From assembly GCA_024663395.1 (NCBI GenBank), contig JANFAH010000002.1, forward strand, positions 4,898,001 through 4,962,000: a stretch of DNA of 64,000 nt, in the 5' to 3' direction. Positions 1 to 12,121 of the stretch are shown one piece after another. Position numbers and translations under genes: made by a program. How positions within the stretch are numbered: the first letter of the stretch is position 1; each line of letters opens with the position of its first letter. The notes beneath the pieces are model-generated. The model did not search any database. It was not told where the DNA came from and was given only the letters and a program-made list of their open reading frames with translations. This stretch comes from Pisolithus tinctorius. Its lineage: Eukaryota > Basidiomycota > Agaricomycetes > Boletales > Pisolithaceae.

Positions 1-1585
1 TCTTGCGCCAAGCCAGGCCATCGTTCATACGAGTTTGTAATCCTTATGGCACTCAGGTGTTGGAGAAATACGCGGCGATGGATGATTGTATTGCTTTGGG
101 TAGTATTGTCGAAGCCAGGCGCATCAATCGGCGCGACTATTCTCCGGTTCAGGAGGAACGGCTGCGACGTCCTCACGTCTTCCGTGAAACCTTCTAGTCA
201 CTTTCCTACCGGGAGATCCGATCCGTTGGCACAAGTGTATGACATAGGTCAGCATCCGCTGGGATTAGGCGGACTATCGATTTCAGCATTTACTTACTGT
301 CGATTTTCGGCTTCCGGCAGCACCAACGTCATGCACAAGTCCAAAGGATAAGTTCTGTCATTCCGAGGGAAAGAAATGAGGATTGCGTGCGTATATTGAC
401 GCCGTTGGCCACCATATGCCTGATAGAACCTCACGCAACGTCATGGGCCATTTTCAGCCTGAGAGACCACGCGAACGTTTCGCTGGGAACATCAAGGTCG
501 CTGTTGGGATGTTGGGGTATTTATATCACCCTCACCTTCTGCGCGTTTCACCCCTGCGAGGGGTTTGGCCTACGTCTCGAATCATTGTGGCGCCTGGCGA
601 TTGGCAACTCTCACGTTTTCCTGGCACTACAGCGCCGTTAGGAAACACCAGTTGGACGTTTCCTTACCAGATGATGCTGGTTCTTTTTCTCGGGAAAGGA
701 AATTGGAGTAGTCCACGTGTAACGAACGTGACTATCATGCCGACGATGTCGGCTAGTCCAGCCATCCATTCCTCATCCGTTTGCCTTCTCCTTTTCCTTC
801 TAGTTCGTTTCCCTATCCTTCATCTGCCTCTGGGTCGGTCTGGCACTCCCCTGGGGGCCTGTTGTTGCTGCATGGATTGGCTGGACTGGGAGGTAGGCGG
901 ATCCACGCCAAGTCAACATGGTCTCCGAATTCAAGGATTCAACTGCAGAGGCATGAATTAGCTTACAAAATGATAAACGCAGTAGTCCGCGCGAATTCGT
1001 GTCTCCAGAGCAGGGGATGGAACAGTACCATACGGCATCTGCGACATGATGGCAAAAAGATAGGGGGTATGCTAATCCTATCGTCGGATCCTGAGTGGTT
1101 ACGACGAGTGGGGAATTCCATTCGGCCGTTCTATCGTGCAAGGAGGCACTGAGAAGGGTGAAGAACTGCCGAGTCACGTTCTGGGTGAAACACAGGGGGT
1201 AGAAGTTTCGGGAAAAGCTGGAGAGGTACGCTCCATCCAAGTGAAGGTGCAACGTACTATAGAATTACAATTCTTGTGAGTGGACGGTTCGACGCTGCTC
1301 CGTCCGAGGTACTGGTCCCTGCAGGTGAGACAAGCATGACGATGACGTAGTACAGAGCCATACTAGTATGTGCCTGGCGTCCACAGCGTGCCTGTGTGGT
1401 ACACGCCAGCGCGTCAATTATGGCCAAGGATAGACGCTGTCTGCTTCACGACGCAAGACCCTATCAATTGTTGTCAGGCCAAATTGGGTGCTGTGTAGGG
1501 GGTTGCACTGCCTAGTGGAATAAATTCATCGAGTTTCGTTAGGGTTCTGTACCCCTCCTTCAAGTCACCACCACCATCGCCCATC
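1..1585. other. No gene recognised
   Basis: Both strands carry only overlapping short open frames with no recognisable motif, and I could not chain any of them through splice sites. The last part before the next start may contain the promoter of the DM9 gene, but I see no clear element there. Confidence 0.5.
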
Positions 1586-2231
1586 ATGTATAGCGAGAAG
1601 AAATACAGTGAGAAGAAATCCAGTGATCCCAGTGATCCCAGTGATCCTCCCCCTTCATATGGCGACGTCATAGAGCCTCCATCGGGCTTTCGCATCGCTC
1701 TCGATGCCTCGAGCCCGTTCCCTACCTCCCGTAAAGTCATGGATCCCCCTTGTTTAGATGCCGATAGGCTATCTCCTGTCTACATCGGCTCTGCCATCTT
1801 CGAGAACTGTGTTCATCCATGCAAGATCGCACCGCATTTAACTCCAGCATGCCGCGTTCCGTATGGCGGCGTGGAGCTAGAGCACTTTGGCAGATATGAT
1901 CTCCTTCCCTTTGACCCGGCAACGATGATCTGGGTTACAACCAGCCGTGGCCGGATCCCGTATGGCTTCAACCCAATACAAGGAGGTTATGAAGAAAATG
2001 GGACGCCACTGTATCACGCGCTCGGGGACGTAAACGGTGTAAAGGTACCGGGCAAGACTGGAACGCACTTGGTATGTGCCATCAGGGTCTGACGGATCGC
2101 TCTGCTTAACGATAGCTCATCAGGGGGGATGCAACGTAGCATTCAATGGTGGGGAACATGTCATCACAAGAAACTACGAGATTCTGTACGTCAGCCAGGC
2201 TTTTTTTTTCGCAAACGAAATTAGAATCTGA
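1586..2231 (+). CDS. DM9 (DUF3421)-domain protein with PPxY motif
   Basis: Two exons (1586-2071 and 2124-2231) with a 52-nt GTATGT..CAG intron give about 197 residues. The N-terminus is low complexity, with short tandem repeats (SEKK, DPS) leading into PPPSYGDV, a PPxY motif of the type bound by WW domains. From about residue 65 the chain has two DM9-like repeats, with IPYG..., ALGDVNGVKVPGKTG in the first exon and GGCNVAFNGGEHV followed by NYEIL after the intron. DM9 proteins are known as carbohydrate-binding or uncharacterised proteins in animals and fungi. I see no signal peptide, so a cytosolic location is likely. The PPxY could recruit a Rsp5-type ubiquitin ligase, but that is inference. 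The last residues run through a T-rich stretch before TGA. Confidence 0.75.
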
Positions 2232-3428
2232 TTGTACGCTAGGTGCTGGAGGTGATGCTCGTAACTCGCATTAAAGTGTCCCATGCAACAACTGGAAGAA
2301 GTGTGATCGTTCCGTGTAGTACATGCTAGTGACCAGATTCGTGTACGATAAACTTAAAGACCCTTCGATCCAAAGACACCGTCTTTCTTGTTTCGCGCTT
2401 TAGTAAGTATCAGCAGGTGCGCCACACCAACTCAGTACTCAAGTACTCGAGATTCGTATTACGAACGAGGCGTCGGAGGCATGTGAAGAAAGAAAATCAA
2501 CGAACTATCGTAGCGATACGCCGAGTACGCGTTTCGTTTCTGTACGTTGGTTGTCGGACGCCAACAACGCTCACATCAATTCCATTCTCTTCCAAGTACT
2601 GACGGAACTTGGAAGGGTGTCAATACTTAGAGAAGTAAGAGGGGATAACGTGAACATACAGCTTCGTCTTCGGCATTTATAATGTTGTACGGAGGGGGCT
2701 TCACCGGGAAAATCACCACGAGTGCACTGAGAATGGCAAGGTCACTACCAATCAAGAACAAGAATGGACCTGTATTGCCTTTCGGAGCCGTCGAGCCGCC
2801 AAAGGCTTAACGGCCATGCACCGCCGAGTGAGTGATATTGCCTGCCATTAAAGATCAGTACGAAAACGTGGGCCGAAAAGACCTTAGTGCGGTATACACC
2901 CCCGATCTTGGATAGCGAGTAAGGCACGATACACATAGATTCCACTCCTTCCGAGGATGTATCCTGTCAAGCTTGTCCTGGGAGGACACCCTGCTCGTTG
3001 CGAAGTTCAGAATCACATGAGCAAATGTCCATTGAAGAGGGAAGCAGCGGTGCCTGCTGTCAATATACTAAACCGCACAACCAAGGCTCTGATAATGCTA
3101 GGATGTGAGCAGACGTCGGAACGAGGGAGACAAGTCCGTTGTTTTCAGATGGTGTCCGCCATATTTAGGAGCAGATAACCTTGATGCTATCATTTCTGTA
3201 GGGGTCGCCAGCGGCCTGGGGGATTTCTGGACGTGTTGTCTGCTTGTGCCCAAAAGAATAATGCTCAGACGTATCGTCACTGGTCTGGGAGCCAAAATTT
3301 GGGACGAACGCTCCTGCTGCTTACCTGCGCCACACCACACGGGGACATCCACTGGCTAGTTCAAAGGCAGCACAAGTTGGAAGAAGGTCGTGGGTGATAG
3401 TCCATCACAAAAACTACGCTACATGAAA
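2232..3428. other. Intergenic, no gene recognised
   Basis: Only short overlapping frames without motifs. The right end is the 3' flank of the eIF3e gene. Confidence 0.5.
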
Positions 3429-5017
3429 TTATCTCGCCCCATCGACAATGCTCGGTTGGGATTGACTCTGTACCGCTTGTTGAGAATGTAGCATCCCAGC
3501 GCCTAAAGCTTGCGTACGGAACGCCAGTCCACGTGTTTTCTCGATGACCGTTTGGTATACTGGGAGCGCTGTGCGATGGATCTCGATCACGTTCTGAAAT
3601 GCGTGTTATAAGGATGGAGGTAGCCTATTTCCAAAGCAACACACCTTTTCAAGATCGATCTTCGCTTCCGCACCCATCCGAGTCTCGCGGATAAGGTTAA
3701 CTATCCATTTTTCTCCTTCGTCACGGGAGAGGTTCAACCTCTCCGACAGATCTCTGTAAATCAATTCGTCACTTGCCCACACGATCACCAGGTACAGAAA
3801 CAAATACCCTATGTCGATCCGTTGGTGAATGCGACAGTATGCTTCGCTAATAAGATAGCGGGCGTTATCCAAAAATTCATCCCTGAACTCTCCTAGGAAA
3901 AAGTCATCTGTCACGACTCGTTCCGCGAGCGATAGTTGTCGCTGAGCGGCTTCGAAATCGAATTCAACATAGAGTTCCTTGAGGAAGGAAGTCACCGGGT
4001 CTTGATATTGGTACTCCTCCATTTGGATGACTTTGACAACCTCTCGGATAGAATACCGCACACGAGAAGAGGAGTTGTTCCCTCCCGCCGCAGACTTTCT
4101 GGAAAGGATTGCAGCTGCAGTGATATAGCGAAGAATCCACGGACAAGATGTCTGTATTGTATTCAAATATGTAGGAGATAGGAAAGTTTCGAGGAGGAGA
4201 GTGCGTCCTTGAGGATGGTTGAAATACACGAAAAGTGACCAGTGGACCAGCCAAGTTCGTGAGTGGAGTTGAGCTAGAGCAGCCGGTTCGGTCGGTGTCG
4301 TCAAAAGAGAGGAAGGTGATCTGGAATCGACGACATCTCGCAAGGTATTGAGCTCTTCTAGAGCTGTGTCCCATTTTCCGGTGAGTATATCAGAGGCGAG
4401 TTTGCCCCAGTGAGCGGAGGTGTTGAGTTCACTGTCGGTCGAGAGTACACGGAAATGATACAAATAATCGGCTGCGCCACTGTAGTTTCCGTACGTATAT
4501 TGGAATTGACCAAAGTTATACAATGCATTGATTTGCTCCAAGGTGACCTGATCCACGTTGGTTGGTTAGTAGGTCAAGAGGCGATCAGAGAACTTACATT
4601 GTAATTGTCCTTAAGGAAAGTCAAATTTTGGTTTTTGTCTTGACGTAACGCTTGGGCGACACCTGGATTTTCAATCACGTCTAGGACGGCCTGTGCCTCT
4701 TGCTGTAGTCGTTCATTTGTGGAGACGGCCGTCTCCCTCTTTCTGGAGAATTCTGACGCCGCCGGAAGCAGTTAGATGACAACGGAATGAATGAGATACA
4801 AGCACACACCTTCTGGAACTTCTTGATCAGGGTACAGCTGTTCGAACAGATTGACCGCGTAGTCCACCATGTTGGTACCCTTGGCGAGTTCATACTGCGC
4901 AGCCTGTACCTGCTCGACTGGGAAGAGCTGTGTCTCCACCAGATGGGCGAGCAGTGGGAATGCCAAATGGCGGTCCAAGTATGGAATTATCGTTTTTGTT
5001 AGATCGTGCTCGGCCAT
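3429..5017 (-). CDS. INT6: Translation initiation factor eIF3 subunit e (INT6)
   Basis: Four exons on the minus strand (5017-4810, 4752-4598, 4547-3646/3645, 3593-3429) join in frame to about 476 residues, close to the usual size of eIF3e. The N-terminus MAEHDLTKTIIPYLDRHL is the typical INT6 start. The middle holds the family segment YNFGQFQYTYGNYSGAADYL (helical repeats). The C-terminal third is the PCI/winged-helix part with LSLAERVVTDDFFLGEF, and the last exon has YQTVIEKTRGLAFRTQAL. eIF3e is a scaffold subunit of the eIF3 complex on the 40S ribosome in the cytoplasm and also takes part in nonsense-mediated decay. An open frame runs past the third exon into the last 51-nt intron and stops at 3606, but the spliced version restores the conserved tail. 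It is divergent from the MPDU1-like gene, 147 bp away. Confidence 0.93.
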
Positions 5018-5164
5018 CGTCAATGATATCCTCGAGCTCTGCGATCCGTCTTAGCCGCCCGAAATTTTGCAATCGCCAGAAAGGGAAGGCAGGTGCACAG
5101 CCACTCTGCTACACGTCGACTCCTTGTGGACACTGCCTGAACCCCATACTCATATCCAACCACC
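5018..5164. promoter_or_regulatory. Shared divergent promoter region, eIF3e / MPDU1-like
   Basis: Only 147 bp separate the two start codons, so both promoters and both 5' leaders must lie here or overlap. The right part is CA-rich around ACCACC just before the MPDU1-like ATG. No clear TATA box is visible. Confidence 0.45.
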
Positions 5165-6174
5165 ATGACCACCATAACACAAAACCTGCCTTGGTTCGTT
5201 GTCGATCTTGGTACAGCTGTCATCGGAGAGGTATGTGTCTCTCAGACACTCGTTACTCGTTCATTAATATAGTTTCACAGAAATGCTACTCCTCTTTGGT
5301 CGAGAACTTAAATGTCGGAGACGTGGAATGTCTCAAATACTCGCTCTCTAAAGGCCTGGGTCTCGGAATTGTAGTCGGAGGTTCTATAATGAAGGTTCCT
5401 CAGCTGCTGCTGAGTAAGTAAGCCCCTCGCCGTCATATTCTCGCTAAGTGGCTTCCTGCAGTCCTTTCTGCGCAGTCTGCGCGTGGCCTTTCGTTCTCCG
5501 CACACGCCCTCGAAACACTCTCTTATGCCATCACATCTGCATATTCATACAGGAACAATTTCCCATTCTCCACCTACGGAGAGAACTTATTTTTGACGAT
5601 CCAAAATACCCTAATAACGCTTCTGATACTCTACTTCCCCTCATCGAGGCTACGCAAAGCACAGGATTCTACGGGGAAACTCATCCTAACATCTCTCGCA
5701 GCTGCTGCGTCTGGTGTCGCACTGTACATAATGCCCGCAGAAACTCTGTCTCTTCTTCAGCTGGGCACGCTTCCGCTATCACTGTTTTCTAAAGTACCTC
5801 AGATCGCCCAGAATGCCCGTGCACGATCCACGGGCCAGCTTTCAGCATTTGCTGTCATCTCTCAAATCGTGGGATGCCTCGCCCGCTTGTTTACGACTGC
5901 CACTGAAGTTGGGGACCCGATCGTATCTGCGGGGTTTGCGCTTGCACTGCTTCTGAATAGTGCGTTGGGATTGCAGATGTGGATGTATTGGGGTAAAGAT
6001 GGGAAGGATACCTACTCAAAGACAACTATAGGTGTTGTGAGCGAGAAAGAGAAGGAAGACTGGGCTCCCGAGAGACACGGCAGGGTTGACGTTGTCGTCA
6101 CGCCTAACTCATCTCCCGTGCCACGTCATACCGCATCACCTTCGGGGAGGAAATGGTCCCGTAAAATCGACTAG
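5165..6174 (+). CDS. MPDU1: MPDU1-like PQ-loop protein (mannose-P-dolichol utilization defect 1)
   Basis: Three exons (5165-5230, 5281-5413, 5462-6174) give 303 residues. Two PQ-loop repeats are visible: GGSIMKVPQLLLILSAQSA in the first half, split by the second intron, and LFSKVPQIAQNARARSTGQL in the second half. They are set among about seven hydrophobic segments. MPDU1 family members lie in the ER membrane and are needed for use of dolichol-phosphate-mannose and -glucose in N-glycan and GPI-anchor assembly. The charged tail after the last membrane segment (KDGKDTYSK... to the stop) probably faces the cytosol. The start was chosen because the first exon splices in phase into the second and follows a good ACCACC context. 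Confidence 0.9.
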
Positions 6175-6183
6175 ACTTTCCTG

Positions 6184-6201
6184 TATCTATCTATCTATCT
6201 G
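6184..6201. repeat. Short (TATC)n microsatellite
   Basis: About four tandem TATC units lie 10 bp after the stop of the MPDU1-like gene, in its 3' untranslated region. Confidence 0.6.
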
Positions 6202-6299
6202 GAACGGATGTTATTTATCTATCGTAGCCTAATGCAGAATGCGAAGGTGACGTGCCGGATGTGTGCCTCTCGGAAGATGCCTAAAGAAGAGAAAGAGTT

Positions 6300-7948
6300 T
6301 CAGGTGGGTTTTTGGCTGTCTTGCCACTGCCGCCACCATGCAGGAGTCCGCGCCGCGCGAGTTTCTTCAAGTTTACGTAGCCTCTCTCCTTCTGCTTTGA
6401 AGAACCCCTGCAAGCCTGCTGCGACCTTTTTGGGATCGGTGTTCATCCGCGGTGGAAACTCGAACACCTTGATTTGGTCTACGTTGACAGTAGAAATGGT
6501 CTGGGTGGATGCATGAGCTGGCGAAACGAGTAGCTAGGCTTAGGTTGCACCTTTATCATCCCCCTGATTCGAACTAGATCTTTCCCCAGTTGCATCCACT
6601 CATGGACAGGCGAAACCTCCTCTTCCGTCCACTCACGGACTCTGCAATCGTCCATATCGATAGATTGTTTACTTGTCAATCGCAGCGGAGCATCTCTGTT
6701 CTCGAAGAAGTTAGACATCCATGCGCACAAATCTTCGGAAGCGCTTGGACGGCTTCGAGGCGAGATGATGCATGGCGAAAAGCGGCATTTACTGCCCGAG
6801 ACGCCCATAGCAATAAAGTCCTCTTCATCGAAGAAGTCTTGGGCTGGAAGTTTTTTCAAGTCAGGACTGTTAACGAAGTGAACGTAGTATCGTCCCTTGC
6901 ATGTCAACTGTAGGTTGGAAAAGGTGAAAATGTGCGGCTGTGAAATAGATCTCACCGGGTCTGCATATGCCTCCACAATAATCGTCACACGAGAATACGG
7001 GCCTTGAGGTGCATATTGTAGAACGTACACTGGAATCAAAACGGGGTAAGCTGCCACCTGTAAACTATTGAAGATGACATCCGTTGCACATAAACGACAC
7101 TCACCAAATTGAATTTTATCGATCGGGGGTCAAAACGGAAATCATCGTCGACCTTGGTCGCGCCAAAAGAAATGTCACGTGCTCTACTGAGTAGCTCCAG
7201 CGGATTGATGTTGAATGGGAGGCAAAGGATTTCAGAACCGTGTTGATTTGCAAGGGCAGGAACAAATGGCTCTGTATCCCTGTAGGCAATGGTCTCGTCT
7301 CGAAGGGATACGCGAGCAAGCTCCGTGCCATTGCCTGATGAAACATTAGACACTAACAGCAACACACAACGGCGAATCCTACCCGGCAATTCTCTAGGTG
7401 GATAGGACGGAACAAGAAATGAATATTGAACGACATGAACCGGCATTAAACCTACGCATGTTGGAAATGCACGGTGACGACCTATCCAAGGGCATGACAG
7501 TGCGATTTCATGGAGCGCTACAAGTGCTTACCTCAGGTGGGACGTCCGGGTCGGAAGAAAACCAGACCTTAGCCTCTGCTTCTGCGTCAACGCACCACGA
7601 AGGATAATACAATGCTTGTGTCCTCTCTGGTTGAATGGAGTTGTAACCCAAGGCAGGTATGTGCTTGGCGATGAAGGAACTGCACAGGCAGCCCAACTCT
7701 TCCCGTATCGTCTGAGGCGAGAATGATCGCGTCACTGAGGCTGCAACTGGCCCTACATGAGTGATAGCAACTTCTGGGGGGAATGCAAATGGGATTGCTG
7801 CAAAAGACATGGGTTAAAGACCTGCAGACAAAAGGATATCGGAAACCGAGTGACCTCTGACTTTTGGATGATAATCTGGAATGCTAAACGAATAGCATCT
7901 CCGACAGACTGGGGACCTTTTGCGTATGAACCCTGCTCGCGCCCACAT
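6300..7948 (-). CDS. Conserved fungal protein of unknown function, probable mitochondrial presequence
   Basis: I assembled a multi-exon gene from 7948 down to the TGA at 6300-6302. The proposed N-terminus starts MWARAGFIRKRSPVCRRCY, rich in Arg with no acidic residue, like a mitochondrial targeting peptide. It splices into AIPFAFPPEVAITHVGPVA. A motif YYPSWCVDAEAEAKVWF follows, then FVPALANQHGSEILCLPFNINPLELL, AAYPVLIPVYVLQYAPQG (a family-like PVL.P.Y..QY signature) and a C-terminal ARTPAWWRQWQDS. I recall this layout from uncharacterised basidiomycete proteins but know no function. The last intron (6501-6550) is needed to reach the conserved tail; without it the frame stops at 6479. The donor after ...DPDVPPE (7522 area) and the acceptor at 7452 do not agree in phase by one nucleotide, so either that junction is misjudged or the copy or sequence has a frameshift. 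Confidence 0.7.
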
Positions 7949-8108
7949 TTCCCTAGCAATTCAGACTTCGGTGGATCGACGGCGGTGCGATGATCCGAAA
8001 AAGGCAAGCGTGTATTCCGGTGAAGTCACGTGTCAACTACATACGTGGTCGATATATCCTCAAATCCGAAGTCAAACCCACAAGTCACCGTCCAAACTTT
8101 GGATCGGG
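7949..8108. promoter_or_regulatory. Divergent promoter with TCACGTG site
   Basis: This 160-bp stretch separates the start codons of the mitochondrial-type gene and the J-protein gene. It contains TCACGTG at 8026-8032, a perfect core for bHLH factors of the Cbf1/USF type, and an AT-rich GATATATCC at about 8050 that could act as a TATA-like element for the plus-strand gene. Confidence 0.45.
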
Positions 8109-9731
8109 ATGTTGCCAGCATCCCTTCTCGCGCTTCTCTTCGTTTTCTTCGGAGTTGTCGTTGCAGCTGCTGATTTGTACAAGGCTCTAGAGTGTTAGTC
8201 CAAGGCACGCTCAGGCTATACTATTCGCTGACATATCCCGGCGTGTCCAGTGTCCAAGCATGCAACGGAACAGGATATCCGAAAAGCGTACAAACGTCTC
8301 AGTCGGAAGTATCATCCAGACAAGAACAAGGATTCGGACGCCGAAGAAAAGTTCGTAGAAATAGCACATGGCAAGTAATATCGTTTCAGTGACTTGGCTT
8401 GCTCCCTTACGGCGACGCAGCGTACGAGGTATTGTCGGACGACAATGTAAGTCATATGGCATGCTTCCTCTCCCCATATTGACCATTCCTAGAAACGCCG
8501 AATATACGATCAATATGGCGAGGTACGTTTAGTCAGGCAGACCATCTCACGGTAAACTTACATCCACAACAGGAAGGATTGCGAGCACATGAAGGCGGTC
8601 AGCAGCACTATGCCAACCCTTTCGATGTGTTTTCGAGTTTCTTTGGCGGTGGATGTGAGTGTCAACCTTGTCCTTACCCGACCGAGCTCACATTGGAACT
8701 TGGTTAGTTGGAGCGCAACAGACCCGTCGGGGACCAAACTCGGTATTCGACATTGAGGTCCCGTTAGCGGATATGTAAGTCTTCGTCCTCAATCGCTTTC
8801 CGAGTTATTCATCGTCCTCTAGGTACGCAGGCGCTAGCATCGAGGTAGGTACCAGCTCTGCACACGGAGCGCCAACTGACCCTTTTCGTAGTTCACCATG
8901 AAAAAGAATATACTCTGCGATCACTGTCGCGGTTCGGGCGCGGCATCCGACCGTGACGTGCACACCTGCCGCGGATGTGGAGGATCCGGCGTCAAGGTCT
9001 CCAAACAGCAAATATTCCCCGGTATGTTTGCGCAAACGCAATCCACATGTAACGAATGTGGTGGGCGTGGAACTGTCATCGTCAAAAACTGCCCCCACTG
9101 CAGCGGGAAGAAGGTCGTCGAGTATATGCAACCCTTTACGCTCGAAATACAACCAGGGATGCCAGAGGGTCATGAAGTCGTACTTGAAGGCGAGGGTGAC
9201 GAGAGCCCAGATTGGGAGGCAGGCGACATCATACTGCGGGTACGGAGTAAGAAGGAACAAGGTGGTTGGCGGAGAAAGGAATCCAGTCTTTACTGGCGAG
9301 AGACGATTGGCGTTGATGAGGTGCGTTTCCTCACTTTCCTTTGTGAGGACATAGCTGATGAGATCCGTAGGCATTGTTGGGCTTCAGACGTAATCTTACG
9401 CACCTAGATGGGCACGTCGTAGACCTGCATCGTAAAGCAGTAACACAACCTGGTGGGTGTCTCACTTCCATCCGTATACGGTGTTCCTATTTACATACCA
9501 TACACAGCATATGTCCAGGTAATAGAGGGAGAAGGGATGCCGGTCTTTGAACAATCAGCCCGAGGTAATCTTTACATAGAGTATAATGTGATCTTACCGG
9601 TAGAACTCGGCCCTACCATGCGCAGAAGTAAGACCTTTCTTGCTATGTTCACCTACACCAGGCTAACTTTGAGATTTTCAGAGCTAGAAGACGCTTTCTA
9701 TGGGCCGCCAAACCGTAGAGACGAGCTATAG
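8109..9731 (+). CDS. SCJ1: ER-luminal DnaJ co-chaperone (Scj1/ERdj3-like), ends RDEL
   Basis: Eleven exons (8109-8193, 8251-8370, 8421-8446, 8493-8522, 8573-8654, 8708-8774, 8823-8844, 8892-9320, 9371-9452, 9508-9627, 9682-9731) sum to 1113 nt, 370 residues. A hydrophobic signal peptide ([16 protein letters not shown]) precedes the J domain with its HPD motif (KYHPDKN). A Gly/Phe-rich linker ([11 protein letters not shown]) follows, then four CxxCxGxG-type zinc motifs ([32 protein letters not shown]) and the C-terminal substrate-binding domain. The C-terminus RDEL is an ER-retrieval signal. Known role of the family: stimulates the ATPase of the luminal Hsp70 Kar2/BiP for folding and ER-associated degradation. 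The intron at 8371-8420 starts GC, not GT (G|GCAAGT); with it the J domain reads through as IAHAYEVLSD. Confidence 0.93.
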
Positions 9732-12121
9732 GCCATAATGTATCACCCTTACCACCCTATTTACCCCTACGAAAGACTAGAACGTCTTGACAGGTTCCTG
9801 TCGATTGCGTGGATTGATGTGAGTCACAGTTATCTGAAGGTGGCAAGCCGCTGCACCGCGTTGCCGAAGACACAGATGGATCCCCTTGCGTTGTACATGG
9901 ATCGGGTGGATCCATTTTGTATGGCCAACGGGCACTTATGCATCTATCCCGATGACTCTGAGCTGTCTTGCTGATGAATCGTATGGTGCAAGTACAGAGG
10001 GCCATCCTAGGCCGTAGCCCGGTCTGTAATGTATAAACTTCGCTTTCACTCTTGCCACCTTCCACGTGGCTGGCGGTGGGTGGTCAAACCTATTCGAATG
10101 ATGCTCACACTGGGACTTGTGGCACCAAAGCCGGTCGTTTTTTTCATAGGCTGCAATCGCAGATAGCACTTGAATGGAATTGCACCAGTGGTACGCTGAA
10201 GACCTGGAAGCATGAGTCATGTTTCTCACCAGGTGTCTGATGACCATCCAGCATTACCTGTGGACAGTCGTCCCCACTTACATAAATTGGCTGACTACGC
10301 TAAAAAGTAGCTCAGATTCTACCAGAAGTATATAACTCTTCGATCAAACAGAAAGACGAGAACCCAGGATGAAAGATATCTGAGCCAATTATATAATACT
10401 TTCCAATAATGGAAGCCTCAGTGCCGTCAGCGGAGTGGTCCGTGTGAAGGACCGGCCCTAAAGACGATAACCAAATAGTATATAAACTTGGCTCCCGTTT
10501 CTCACCTACTCTTGGGAAACCCCAACGGTGTGGCTGACGGTGCGTGTTCAGACCGTTGGATTGGCCGATGCCAATTACTCAGTTTCTGTTATATCAGAGC
10601 CCGCCGTTGTTAAGTAACGGATTCATCGTGTTCCCGGGAAGGTGAGTATACTTTACCTGAGCTCAGTCGACGCTGTTTGACATCGGATGTCACTTCCAGC
10701 GCGATGCGACTTATCAGTTGTGGTATACTGATGGCCACTGAATAAGTGCCCAGAAGTGCGTGAAGTACGTACACTTTGTCACTTGGTTTGACCCTTCGAC
10801 TTAGTTCTCATATTCAGGAGGCTGGTGGTGGGTCATGGCATGACCAATCAGCTATACAGACGCGATGCGGATTGGTATCCGGCATCAGATCAGGTGAGTT
10901 TTAATGCTCTACTTTTACGGTCATTTGTTTATATCCTCGTAGTTCCTCCGGCGTTGATGTGCAATCGCTACGGGTGCAAGACGGCAACCCATGAAGCAGC
11001 GGATTGTGAGGCGTTTGGAGTTTATGCAAATCAATTACCCCAAAGCGAATGTGGTGTGTCCCACCACTGGCGACCGTTTGTCGGTAGCGAATGGCTGTAG
11101 GTGACTATCCCTTGTTCATAATTTGCGGGGTGACAGTAGTTGCGGATGTCCCATCTAGTATTTTATAGCAAGAGATGCAGGTAGCCTCGACTACAAATTG
11201 TCATGGTAACCGCGCTCTACACTATGAACTGCGCATGTCGTTGATAACTATGAATTCGGCTGACCACCTTGTGGGTTGGATGGCCAAAATGCCTCCTCGA
11301 GGCTGAGGAGAATGTGCGTATCGTTGTCTATTTCGGCGCTGTTGGAGGGTACTTATGTCGTGGGTGCTTTAGACTGGAGTGCTAGCGCTGCAGGTTGAAG
11401 AACTTCGGAGTGAAACCTCATTGAACAGGCAAGGTACCATCGTCAATAGGTGGTGTTCACGGCGATGTCCTGACCGAGAGAGCGACTGGTAGTTAGGGAG
11501 CAATCCCAATTTATCACAAATCAATTACCCCAGGCCACTACAAGTCTTGGAGGACTAGTATTAGTCTTCTGAGCCTACACGTCCTTTGTCAACTGGTGAT
11601 GTGTAGCAATATAGTTTGTTTCACTATGACCGGTGTGAGTGAGGTACGGAGATTGTTGGGAGTGACATGGAACGTGCACGTAGTTCGATAACAATGACCC
11701 ACTCGTGTCTGTTTCGACTACCACTTCCGTTTATTGGGTTTAAATTTGCTTATACGAGATTAATCGACTGGGTGCGACCGCTGCTACGAGGTCTTTACCT
11801 CTGACTGTCTGCGGCGAAGCTCTTAGCCACCGGTGGCTTTGCCTACGCGTCATCCAGCATCGTCACATCGCCTGTCCTTGCTGCTCCGCCCCCCGCGGGC
11901 AGAGTTTCCCGTAGCTACCTTTTCTTACTCTCCTGACCTGTCTCTCGTCTGTCCCACAAGCTTAGCAGTCTTCCGTCATCCGGCCCACCCACCTCTCTTT
12001 TCTCTGTGTTCGTCTCGCGTTTCTGTGTTTCAGGTGTTTGATCATAGCCCTGATGGAACAAAGGATATTGCGACTCCAGGTAGATGTAGAATACAAATGT
12101 GTACATTACAAACTTATAAAG
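9732..12121. other. Long gene-poor stretch
   Basis: No frame here shows family motifs or can be chained through splice sites. There are isolated AT-rich TATA-like spots (for example near 10328 and 10480), and a 15-nt word CAAATCAATTACCCC occurs near 11028 and 11518. From about 11830 to 12060 the plus strand is C/T-rich. It may hold unrecognised non-coding genes or decayed sequence. Confidence 0.45.

Noticed and set aside
383..1252. Overlapping open frames of 120-190 codons
   Set aside because: No motif, no splice chain, and frames overlap on both strands, as expected for chance in GC-balanced DNA.
11028..11532. Repeated 15-nt word CAAATCAATTACCCC
   Set aside because: Only two copies without wider similarity around them. 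Not evidence of a mobile element.
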